From contig JAUSNQ010000107.1 of the NCBI GenBank assembly GCA_030655595.1, positions 1 to 49,639 of the forward strand: a DNA stretch of 49,639 nucleotides, written 5' to 3'. Position 1 is the stretch's first letter, and each line of letters opens with the position of its first letter. Below the pieces are notes generated by a model. It saw only the letters and a list, made by a program, of their open reading frames with translations, ran no database searches and was not told where the DNA came from. Made by a program: the position numbers and the translations under genes. This DNA is from Paludibacter sp. GTDB taxonomy: Bacteria > Bacteroidota > Bacteroidia > Bacteroidales > Paludibacteraceae. Positions 43,217 through 49,639 of this stretch are shown here, in pieces.

Positions 43217-44305
43217 TCATCCTTTTTTCATTAAAAATAAATATTCATGATGTTTTCCGTCGCTATTGACCCATTCGTTGGTCCAGCGCATATTTCCCAT
43301 CACATTTTTTTTATAATCTATCTCGATTGCTTTGATAAGCTTACCCGAAGTAGTGATGATCTCCGACAATTCTTCTTTGGTGGCTTTGCCCCCCGAACTA
43401 TAAGACAACAACACATAACGCGCCTGTGTTATATCAATCAGCTTCTTTAACGCTTCAAGTGCAATAAACTTATCTTGTTCATCTTTTTTAAATTCCTCGA
43501 ACACCGAAACCGACTTTCGGTCGCGTGTATCTTCTCTCCTATTTGCCTTTCCAAACAATTCCGCCTGATCATTTTGAATCACCGACGTCCATAAATGGTA
43601 ATACGACTGATACCTCACGCGGCTCGAAGGCATTTTCCCATTATTGGAGCCATAGGGCGGATCGAAATACACAAAATCGTAGGTATCCTGTTTGATAGCA
43701 TCAAATACATCTCCCTGCATAACGATGTTTTTTCCAGTCAGTTCATAACGTTCAGGAACTTTCAGCAACAAGTCTTTGTAAGATCGGGGCGACCAATCCG
43801 ACAAATAAGAAACATAATGACCCATCGTACTGTCAACCTTATCCAGCGCAAGAATCAGACTTGTCAACATCACACATCGATCTTCCCATGAAAGCTGCAA
43901 TTGATCAATTGCGCACCTGATTGCATCTAATTTTTGGGTGTTTTTTCGTTGGAATGGTTTCTTGGATTTGGCTTCATCTCCACCGTAATTTTCTGTAAAC
44001 CAACCGTCAACACCTTTTAACGCATTCAACTCATCAATGATTTCCTGATAATACGCAACCGGTTTGTCTGCTTTTAGATAACACGTAGCAAACACCTCCG
44101 ACCAGACAGCCAAATCGTTTGAAGTTGTATCATAACCTAATTGAGCAAATGCCTGCGATACCCTCGTTGTTCCGCTGAACCCATCAAGCACGCTTTTTAC
44201 TCCTTTTAATGAGGAAACTATCTGAACGATATACGGAATAATTTTCAACTTGGAACCGGCGTATTTGATTCCTTGCGTTGTGATTTTTCCGTTTTCATTA
44301 ATCAT
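43217..44305 (-). CDS. D12-class N6-adenine DNA methyltransferase
   Basis: This 362-residue enzyme has the class order of D12 (alpha) methyltransferases. GIKYAGSKLKIIPYI is near residue 13, the S-adenosylmethionine-binding block LDGFSGTTRVSQAF follows near residue 40, and the catalytic DPPYGS is near residue 217. The region between is the likely target-recognition part. No restriction endonuclease gene lies beside it, so it is an orphan here. It interrupts the threonine gene pair, and repeat elements flank it on both sides (43131-43215 and 44324-44369), which suggests acquisition by insertion. The methylated sequence cannot be predicted. Confidence 0.87.
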   Translation of the reverse strand: MINENGKITTQGIKYAGSKLKIIPYIVQIVSSLKGVKSVLDGFSGTTRVSQAFAQLGYDTTSNDLAVWSEVFATCYLKADKPVAYYQEIIDELNALKGVDGWFTENYGGDEAKSKKPFQRKNTQKLDAIRCAIDQLQLSWEDRCVMLTSLILALDKVDSTMGHYVSYLSDWSPRSYKDLLLKVPERYELTGKNIVMQGDVFDAIKQDTYDFVYFDPPYGSNNGKMPSSRVRYQSYYHLWTSVIQNDQAELFGKANRREDTRDRKSVSVFEEFKKDEQDKFIALEALKKLIDITQARYVLLSYSSGGKATKEELSEIITTSGKLIKAIEIDYKKNVMGNMRWTNEWVNSDGKHHEYLFLMKKG

Positions 44306-44323
44306 TTACATTCATTTTTATCA

Positions 44324-44369
44324 GACAGGATTTTCATGATTAACAAGATTTTTTTAAGTAAATCCTGTC
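44324..44369. repeat. AATCCTGTC-type inverted repeat
   Basis: GACAGGATTT (44324-44333) and AAATCCTGTC (44360-44369) are exact reverse complements. A nested ATTAACAAG and its complement CTTGTTAAT lie just inside and after. Elements with this core are familiar intergenic repeats in Bacteroidota. It fills the spacer between the methyltransferase and the ApgM-like gene. Confidence 0.7.
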
Positions 44370-44414
44370 TTGTTAATTTGTTCGTATTTGTGAAATAAAA
44401 TTAATAGCAAGAAG

Positions 44415-45617
44415 TCAAATGAAAGTCTGCATAAATTCCATTTCACGCAATTCACCATAACTACCTTTCCGACAAGCAAATTCATCATAAACCTGCACAT
44501 CATCCCCTTTTTCACCCGGACGATAAATGATAAATGGCACCGGCTCCATCGTGTGTGTACGCAGGGCACAAGGCGTGGGATGATCGGGCAGAATCGCTAT
44601 TGTCACGGGCTCTTCCCATTTTGAAATTTCTTCAAAGATGGTTTTTACAATCCGATAATCCAAATACTCTATGGTTTTGATTTTCAAATCCACATCTCCT
44701 TCATGACCGGCTTCATCACTGGCTTCGATGTGCAGATACACAAAATCATCGGTTTTCAGCGCTTCGATGGCAGCCTGCGCTTTGCCTTCGTAATTTGTGT
44801 TATACAATCCGGTTGCTCCTTCAACCAGAACGACTTTCAGTCCGGCATAAACACCGATACCCCTTATTAAATCGACAGCTGAGATGACTGTTCCGCTTTT
44901 GAGTCCATACAATTCCTGCAAGGTTTTCATGGCCGGTTTATAGCCCGGCGACCACGGCCAGATGCTGTTGGCTTTGTCTTTTCCTTCGGCAGCGCGTTTC
45001 AGGTTCACCGGATGATTTTCAAGCAAAGACTGAGAGCGCAAAATCAAATCATTCAGTAAATCAGCCGTTTCAGCAGCTTCTATTTCAGCAGCCTTAATCA
45101 TCACTTCGGCGAAAGGCGTACCCGGCACATCATGCGGCGGGGTACATGTCAGCATTTTATTACCTTTTTTCACCTTCAACAGATGACGGTATGAAACGCC
45201 CGGGTAAAAGCTAACGACATCATTTCCCAGTTCCCTTTGCAAAAAAAGAATCAATTCTTCGGCTTCTTCATTACTGATATGACCTGCAGAATGATTCTTT
45301 ATGATACCTTCTTCTATACAGATAAGATTGCAGCGCATGGCCATTTCGCCCAGCGCTATGGCGACACCCATGCTCGCTGCCTCCAGCGACCCGCGTCCCT
45401 CGAATACATCAGGCACGTGATAGCCCATCACGCTCATATTTGCAATCTCACTTCCGGGAGCATATCCTACTGGAATTGTATGCAGCATACCGCACCGTCC
45501 CAGCGATGCAATTTTATCTATGTTTGGTTTGTTGGCAACCTGCAACGGTGTTTTATTACCCAGTGCCGGAATTGGTTCATCCGACATGCCGTCGCCAAGA
45601 ATGATGATGTATTTCAT
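44415..45617 (-). CDS. ApgM-like phosphoglycerate-mutase family enzyme, proposed homoserine kinase
   Basis: This 400-residue member of the alkaline-phosphatase superfamily starts MKYIIILGDGMSDEP (metal-binding Asp9). The PGSEIANMS block carries the Ser56 phospho-site position, and HIEASDEAGHEGD and ILPDHPTPC carry further metal ligands. The archaeal-type cofactor-independent phosphoglycerate mutase family has a Bacteroidales branch proposed to act as homoserine kinase, based on neighbourhood with threonine genes. Here threonine synthase is one gene away and no classical ThrB is seen, which supports that idea. It starts 10 bp after the NrnA-type gene and is probably co-transcribed with it. A plain mutase remains the alternative. 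Confidence 0.88.
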   Translation of the reverse strand: MKYIIILGDGMSDEPIPALGNKTPLQVANKPNIDKIASLGRCGMLHTIPVGYAPGSEIANMSVMGYHVPDVFEGRGSLEAASMGVAIALGEMAMRCNLICIEEGIIKNHSAGHISNEEAEELILFLQRELGNDVVSFYPGVSYRHLLKVKKGNKMLTCTPPHDVPGTPFAEVMIKAAEIEAAETADLLNDLILRSQSLLENHPVNLKRAAEGKDKANSIWPWSPGYKPAMKTLQELYGLKSGTVISAVDLIRGIGVYAGLKVVLVEGATGLYNTNYEGKAQAAIEALKTDDFVYLHIEASDEAGHEGDVDLKIKTIEYLDYRIVKTIFEEISKWEEPVTIAILPDHPTPCALRTHTMEPVPFIIYRPGEKGDDVQVYDEFACRKGSYGELREMEFMQTFI

Positions 45618-45627
45618 TTAATTTAAT

Positions 45628-46650
45628 TTACAAAAAATCCTTAAACCCCGGCAGCCCTTCTTCAAACAATTTAACAGCCTCCTCCATGGAACCGTAAAAC
45701 TCACCACCTGAAGCATTCAGGTGACCACCACCATTGAATACATCGCCTGCAAATTTATTGGCAGGAAAAGTACCCTGTGAGCGTAGTGAAATTTTGACTT
45801 TATCCAAATCTTCCCGCATAAATACAGAAAAATCGACACCGGCTATTGAAAGCGGAATGTTCACAAAACCTTCCGAATCTCCGTTAATAAAACTGAACTG
45901 CTGCATTTCGGTTGCAGTCAGCGTAATCAGCGCAGCTTTGTATTCCGGGTAGACTTTCATCTTCTGATACAAGCAATAACCCATCAATCGCAAACGATGC
46001 TCGGAATAAGTATTAAAGACTTTGCGGTATATATCATCTTTATCAACGCCTATTTTAATCAGTTCCGCTATAATGATGTAAATCTCCTGATCGTTTGAAT
46101 TATATGTAAAACCGCCAGTATCCGACATCATGCCGGTATAAATACATTCTGCACAAGCCTGATTGATTTTGGAAAAATGCCCCATCCTGCATATCAGTCT
46201 GAATACCAGTTCGCTCGTTGAGGAAATCTCCGGATAAGAAATCACGATTTCCGCAAAATCTCCGGGATGCAAATGGTGATCGATGATAATTTTCTTTGCC
46301 ATTGAATTAATCACTACCTCTGACATATCACCCATGCGCTTGGGCACATTGAAATCGAGGGCAAGAATCAACTCAGCATCCTGCAGTTGCTCCGTCGCTT
46401 TTTCCGGCTCATTTTCAAACACAAGCACCTTTTCTGCTCCTGGCATCCAAGCATAAAAATCCGGAAAAGCAGTCGGCACAACCACAACAGGTGTTTTCCC
46501 CTGAGTCATCAGGTAGTGCCACATCGCGAGTGACGCACCCATGGCATCTCCATCCGGTCCGACATGCACCACGATGGCAATTTTGTCTGCTTCGTCAATC
46601 GCCATTTTGGCTTTGTGAACCAGTTCTTCTGCGATAATTTTTGATATCAT
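45628..46650 (-). CDS. nrnA: DHH/DHHA1 phosphoesterase, NrnA-like nanoRNase/pAp phosphatase
   Basis: This 340-residue DHH family protein shows the expected metal-ligand motifs: HVGPDGDAMGAS, ALDF, the signature IIIDHHLHPG near residue 124 and SDTGGFTY. The C-terminal DHHA1 domain contains GGGHLNASGG. NrnA proteins degrade short oligoribonucleotides and dephosphorylate 3'-phosphoadenosine 5'-phosphate. The length fits (usually 310-345 residues). It precedes the ApgM-like gene by 10 bp. Confidence 0.92.
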   Translation of the reverse strand: MISKIIAEELVHKAKMAIDEADKIAIVVHVGPDGDAMGASLAMWHYLMTQGKTPVVVVPTAFPDFYAWMPGAEKVLVFENEPEKATEQLQDAELILALDFNVPKRMGDMSEVVINSMAKKIIIDHHLHPGDFAEIVISYPEISSTSELVFRLICRMGHFSKINQACAECIYTGMMSDTGGFTYNSNDQEIYIIIAELIKIGVDKDDIYRKVFNTYSEHRLRLMGYCLYQKMKVYPEYKAALITLTATEMQQFSFINGDSEGFVNIPLSIAGVDFSVFMREDLDKVKISLRSQGTFPANKFAGDVFNGGGHLNASGGEFYGSMEEAVKLFEEGLPGFKDFL

Positions 46651-46672
46651 TTGCTGAGTATTATAACGGGGA

Positions 46673-46680
46673 CAAAAATA
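46673..46680 (-). promoter_or_regulatory. -7 box for the nrnA unit
   Basis: On the minus strand this reads TATTTTTG, matching TAnnTTTG, 22 bp upstream of the nrnA start. It lies in the 51-bp spacer after comEC, so nrnA can be expressed independently. Confidence 0.55.
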
Positions 46681-46701
46681 ACAAAAAAATATGATATAGT
46701 T

Positions 46702-48768
46702 TCAGGGATTTTGTTGATTAAAGTCATATATAAAAGCGCCCTGTTCAGATACAGAATAAAATGCTATCCCTTTCTCCTTACAACTTGCTTTGAGTTTGTC
46801 GATATACCAGGATGAAATAGTTTGGTCTGCGATACAAATTTTCGGTCTCACACAATTCAGCAATTCACTTGCACGTGGCCTTAATCCATTCCCAATGATC
46901 AAGAAATCAGTATTAAAAGGCTTGTCAGTCATTTTGCGATGAAGTAAATCATCTTTTAAAATCAAAATTTTTTTCCCGTTGATAATTCTGAAAGTGGTTG
47001 ATTCCTGCACTTTAAATTCAGGATAATTTAACTTTTTGCTTTTCCAATAATTTGTAGCTGCTTTGACTGCTACCAGACTGTCAGTCGTATACAACTCATG
47101 ATTGTACGTTGTGATAAAATTTACATGTGTATGTTTTCGGTCGGCATAAACTACCAATTGATTCAACTGAAGTGTTTGAACATGAACATAAACATGACTT
47201 AACACAAAAACCAGCAAGGTGATTAAGGTTGAAGCAATTGACCAGTATCTTTTTATTTCCAGATGGAAAGAAAAAAAGAATATTACCCCAAAAAGCAGAG
47301 AAACCTGAAAGAAACTCAGGTAACATACTGAAATTGCATGTGGTAAATCGCGGATAAAACCAACTGAAAAATTCAGCAAATAAAGCAATTTCTTCAATAT
47401 AAAAACCGGCACGACCTCCAGCCAGAAAATCGGAGATAGTACTAAAAACGCTACAGCGAAGTAGATTATCAGCGTTGCCAGCGGGATGGCGATATAGTTG
47501 GTCAGCAGAAAATAATTCGGAAACTGATGAAAATAATACAATGCTAAGGGTAGTGTTGCAATTTGTGCCGCCATCGAAACGGAGGTTAAATCCCACCACC
47601 ATTTCAGCAATTTATGTTTTACATACCACAGGGAAGCAATTTTCGGCTGAAAATAAACAATGCCAATCACGGCACAATAACTCAATTGAAACCCTACATC
47701 AAACAACAAATTCGGGTCATACAGCAAAATTACAAACGCTGAAACTGAAATCGTATTGTAAATCTGCGATTTACGTTCGAGTACAGTGCCTATTGCAACC
47801 AGTGAAAACATCGTAGTTGCGCGCACCACCGAAGGAGGCAATCCGGTAATAAAAGCATACATCCAGAGTGCGCAAATCGTAAAAACGGCACTCGCAAACT
47901 TCCATTTCGACTTTTTGAATACCAACGAAAAGAGCGCTTGCAGTATCATGTAAATTACGCCTACGTGTAGTCCGCTCACAGCCAGGATGTGCATGGCGCC
48001 GGAGTGACTGAAGTCCTCCCGCAATTCGGGATCAAGTGCATCTTTATAACCAAGTGTCAAGGCTGCTAATACTGCAAACTGATCCTTTGGCAGGTCCAAA
48101 CTTTCATATAAACGCAGCAAGTTGTTCCTGCATTTTTCAGCCAAAGAAGCAATTGAAAACGCATGTTGATGTGTCAACACCTGCCAATCCCCTCCCCGTA
48201 CAAAAGCAGTTGCAGTTATGCCTTTATTTGCAAGATAAGCCGCATAATCAAATCCTTCCGGATTCAATGCTTTGGATGGTCGCTGAAATGTTGTTCTCAT
48301 CAGTAGCACATCACCTTTCTTCAATGAAAGAGCGGCACTGTCCTTTGCTACATAAGCCAATGCATGAGAACTGAATTTTACGAATTGCACACTGTCATAT
48401 ATGCCTTCAACACCTACCTTACAAGCCATCGAATTAGTCTTTTCAGCAGGAGATTCGAGCAAACGAGCAACAAATATCGCCTGCTCATCTACATGTAAAA
48501 AAGTAGCATGCTGCTGTTTTCTTTCTGAAATTAAATACCCCAATAAAAACAAAAACAACACAATACCCACCCCAAACAACCAGCGAAGTTTATAAGCATA
48601 TCGCGATTGCTGCAGAAAAAAAGAAACAAGCATGAAGATGACCGCGCTGATCAGGCATATCAAACGCATAAGGATGAAAAGTTCCAGGTATCGAAATGCG
48701 ACAATGCCACACACCAATGGAACCAACAACCTGAAAAACGGAGTACGTTGCAGGAAGTCCATAAACAA
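46702..48768 (-). CDS. comEC: ComEC/Rec2-family DNA-uptake channel protein
   Basis: This 688-residue membrane protein has an N-terminal domain with two or three helices and an OB-like region (about 90-190, LLMRTTFQRPSKALNPEGFDYAAYL). The core competence domain follows, with the signature HILAVSGLHVGVIYM near residue 260 and about eight further helices. The C-terminal soluble part (about 520-688) lies where ComEC proteins carry a metallo-beta-lactamase domain. The HxHxDH metal motif is not recognisable here, as is usual for Bacteroidota homologues. The role is transport of single-stranded DNA across the inner membrane. Confidence 0.92.
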   Translation of the reverse strand: MFMDFLQRTPFFRLLVPLVCGIVAFRYLELFILMRLICLISAVIFMLVSFFLQQSRYAYKLRWLFGVGIVLFLFLLGYLISERKQQHATFLHVDEQAIFVARLLESPAEKTNSMACKVGVEGIYDSVQFVKFSSHALAYVAKDSAALSLKKGDVLLMRTTFQRPSKALNPEGFDYAAYLANKGITATAFVRGGDWQVLTHQHAFSIASLAEKCRNNLLRLYESLDLPKDQFAVLAALTLGYKDALDPELREDFSHSGAMHILAVSGLHVGVIYMILQALFSLVFKKSKWKFASAVFTICALWMYAFITGLPPSVVRATTMFSLVAIGTVLERKSQIYNTISVSAFVILLYDPNLLFDVGFQLSYCAVIGIVYFQPKIASLWYVKHKLLKWWWDLTSVSMAAQIATLPLALYYFHQFPNYFLLTNYIAIPLATLIIYFAVAFLVLSPIFWLEVVPVFILKKLLYLLNFSVGFIRDLPHAISVCYLSFFQVSLLFGVIFFFSFHLEIKRYWSIASTLITLLVFVLSHVYVHVQTLQLNQLVVYADRKHTHVNFITTYNHELYTTDSLVAVKAATNYWKSKKLNYPEFKVQESTTFRIINGKKILILKDDLLHRKMTDKPFNTDFLIIGNGLRPRASELLNCVRPKICIADQTISSWYIDKLKASCKEKGIAFYSVSEQGAFIYDFNQQNP

Positions 48769-48780
48769 ACAGAATTTAAA

Positions 48781-48840
48781 TAGTGGTTAGTGGTTAATTA
48801 TTTAAATTCGCAAACCATTAACCACTAACCACTAATCACT
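48781..48840. repeat. TTAGTGG heptad repeat, copy 3, perfect inverted
   Basis: TAGTGGTTAGTGGTTAAT (48781-48798) and ATTAACCACTAACCACTA (48817-48834) are exact reverse complements over 18 bp with an 18-nt loop. The element fills the spacer between rpe and comEC, and its edge runs into the rpe stop codon (48839-48841). Confidence 0.9.
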
Positions 48841-49486
48841 ATAATAACATTTCCCTAATCATTCCTTCCGGATCAGGAGCGTTGAAAACGGCGCTACCCG
48901 CAACCAAAACATCCGCACCGTGATCAAAAAGCTTTTTTGCATTATTAATCGAAACCCCGCCATCAACCTGAATCATGCAGTCAGGATTCAACTCATCAAT
49001 CAGACCTTTCAATTCTTTCAGGCGATCATAACTTTCCTCGATAAATTTTTGTCCACCATAGCCCGCGAAAACACTCATCAGCAACACCATATCAACTTTG
49101 TCAATATAAGGTCTTAATTTAGCCACCGGCACATCGGGGTTGATGGTAATGCCAACTTGAATGCCCTGCTGACGAATCAGATCAATCACCTCTCCCGGAT
49201 TTTCAGTTGCTTCATAGTGGAAAGTCAGCATTTCGGCACCAGCTTCGGCAAATTGCTTCACGTATCTTTCCGGATGCACAATCATGATGTGTACATCGAC
49301 AAGTTTCTTACAATGTTTTTTCACCACCTCAACAATGGGAAAACCGAAGGAAATATTTGGGACAAACACGCCGTCCATCACATCAATATGGAACCATTCA
49401 GCTTCACTGCGGTTAATCATTTCACACACAGCCTGTAGATTACTGAAATCAGCGGCTAAAATAGAAGGAGAGATTATTCTTTGCAT
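48839..49486 (-). CDS. rpe: Ribulose-phosphate 3-epimerase
   Basis: This TIM-barrel enzyme interconverts ribulose 5-phosphate and xylulose 5-phosphate in the pentose phosphate pathway. Family blocks are ISPSILAADFSNL, WFHIDVMDGVFVPNISFG (metal-binding His/Asp), HIMIVHPERY, VLLMSVFAGYGGQKF and QVDGGVS with the second catalytic Asp. An upstream ATG (49510) would add eight residues, but it overlaps the -7 box, so I use the ATG at 49486, giving 215 residues, a normal length. It starts a probable unit with comEC, separated by the inverted heptad repeat. Confidence 0.96.
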   Translation of the reverse strand: MQRIISPSILAADFSNLQAVCEMINRSEAEWFHIDVMDGVFVPNISFGFPIVEVVKKHCKKLVDVHIMIVHPERYVKQFAEAGAEMLTFHYEATENPGEVIDLIRQQGIQVGITINPDVPVAKLRPYIDKVDMVLLMSVFAGYGGQKFIEESYDRLKELKGLIDELNPDCMIQVDGGVSINNAKKLFDHGADVLVAGSAVFNAPDPEGMIREMLL

Positions 49487-49507
49487 AAATTTTAAATTAA
49501 AGTCACG

Positions 49508-49515
49508 CAAAAATA
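49508..49515 (-). promoter_or_regulatory. -7 box of rpe
   Basis: On the minus strand this reads TATTTTTG (TAnnTTTG), 21 bp upstream of the rpe ATG at 49486. It rules against the longer start at 49510. Confidence 0.6.
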
Positions 49516-49519
49516 ATAA

Positions 49520-49553
49520 AAAAAGACTCCCGATTATCCGGAAGTCTCATTTT
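49520..49553. terminator. Rho-independent terminator between rpe and the gene upstream
   Basis: GACTCCCG pairs with CCGGAAGTC around a short loop with one mismatch, and both sides carry A/T tracts. On the minus strand it ends in a T-run, directly after the stop of the partial gene at 49555. Confidence 0.78.
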
Positions 49554-49554
49554 T

Positions 49555-49639
49555 TAACTAAGATTCATTTCGATGTACTGATTTTCATTGATCTTCTGCA
49601 CCCTGTAATTGGCAGCGAACTGCAATATCTTTTGAATGG
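49555..49639 (-). CDS. 3' end of an unidentified gene (partial)
   Basis: The last 85 bp of the window hold an open minus-strand frame ending in TAA at 49557-49555, followed at once by a terminator. The visible C-terminus reads ANYRVQKINENQYIEMNLS. This is too short to identify. The position upstream of rpe is often occupied by fmt in Bacteroidales, but the residues seen do not clearly match that family. Confidence 0.5.

Noticed and set aside
43217..44305. Complete restriction-modification system
   Set aside because: No endonuclease or specificity gene lies next to the methyltransferase; neighbours are metabolic genes.
47096..47602. 168-residue minus-strand frame inside comEC
   Set aside because: Same strand as comEC but another frame; the comEC frame has the family signature and membrane helices.
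49487..49510. Upstream ATG for rpe at 49510
   Set aside because: It overlaps the TAnnTTTG box at 49508-49515, and the extra residues are outside the family start.

Overview
The window looks like an AT-rich Bacteroidota chromosome, most likely order Bacteroidales. Evidence: a SusC/SusD pair, TAnnTTTG promoter boxes, several proteins ending in type IX secretion (T9SS) sorting domains, and Bacteroidales-type housekeeping genes. The T9SS tails argue against the genus Bacteroides itself. I see no tRNA, rRNA, CRISPR array or insertion sequence.

Positions 6-37072 form one large glycan-utilisation locus in three transcription units. Unit A (minus, 14933 to 6) carries SusC, SusD, a GH92 alpha-mannosidase, two paralogous Tat-exported metallophosphoesterases, a GxGYxYP protein and a sulfatase. 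Unit B (minus, 22780 to 15078) carries a sulfatase, a second TonB-dependent transporter, another sulfatase and a third metallophosphoesterase. Unit C (plus, 25993 to 37072) carries two paralogous T9SS-exported proteins, a sialate-O-acetylesterase fused to the same T9SS module, a free sialate-O-acetylesterase, and a 1051-residue glycosidase-like T9SS protein. Desulfation, phosphate removal, deacetylation and mannose release point to a heavily decorated, mannose-containing glycan (inference).

The most interesting element is the regulator at 23026-25563 and its probable operators. The protein has an exported N-terminal half (LamG-like, then Kelch-like), one membrane span, and a cytoplasmic C-terminal winged helix plus helical domain resembling SARP/BTAD activators. 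The promoters of units A, B and C each carry three direct heptamers (consensus ATTAATG) at exactly 12-bp period. The proximal heptamer lies 9-10 bp from a perfect TAnnTTTG box, and a fourth heptamer lies 19-20 bp further upstream. SARP activators are known to bind direct heptamer repeats next to the promoter. I therefore infer a one-component, membrane-spanning Kelch-SARP switch controlling the locus in place of a hybrid two-component system or an ECF sigma/anti-sigma pair.

Positions 37140-49639 are mostly core genes: a dicarboxylate/amino-acid symporter, a monomeric [FeFe]-hydrogenase-like protein, a membrane-Nudix fusion, riboflavin synthase, threonine synthase, a D12-class DNA adenine methyltransferase, an ApgM-like proposed homoserine kinase, an NrnA-type DHH phosphoesterase, ComEC and ribulose-phosphate 3-epimerase. 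The methyltransferase sits between the proposed homoserine kinase and threonine synthase, and repeat elements flank it. A TTAGTGG heptad repeat family occupies three intergenic sites here and encodes the last residues of threonine synthase.
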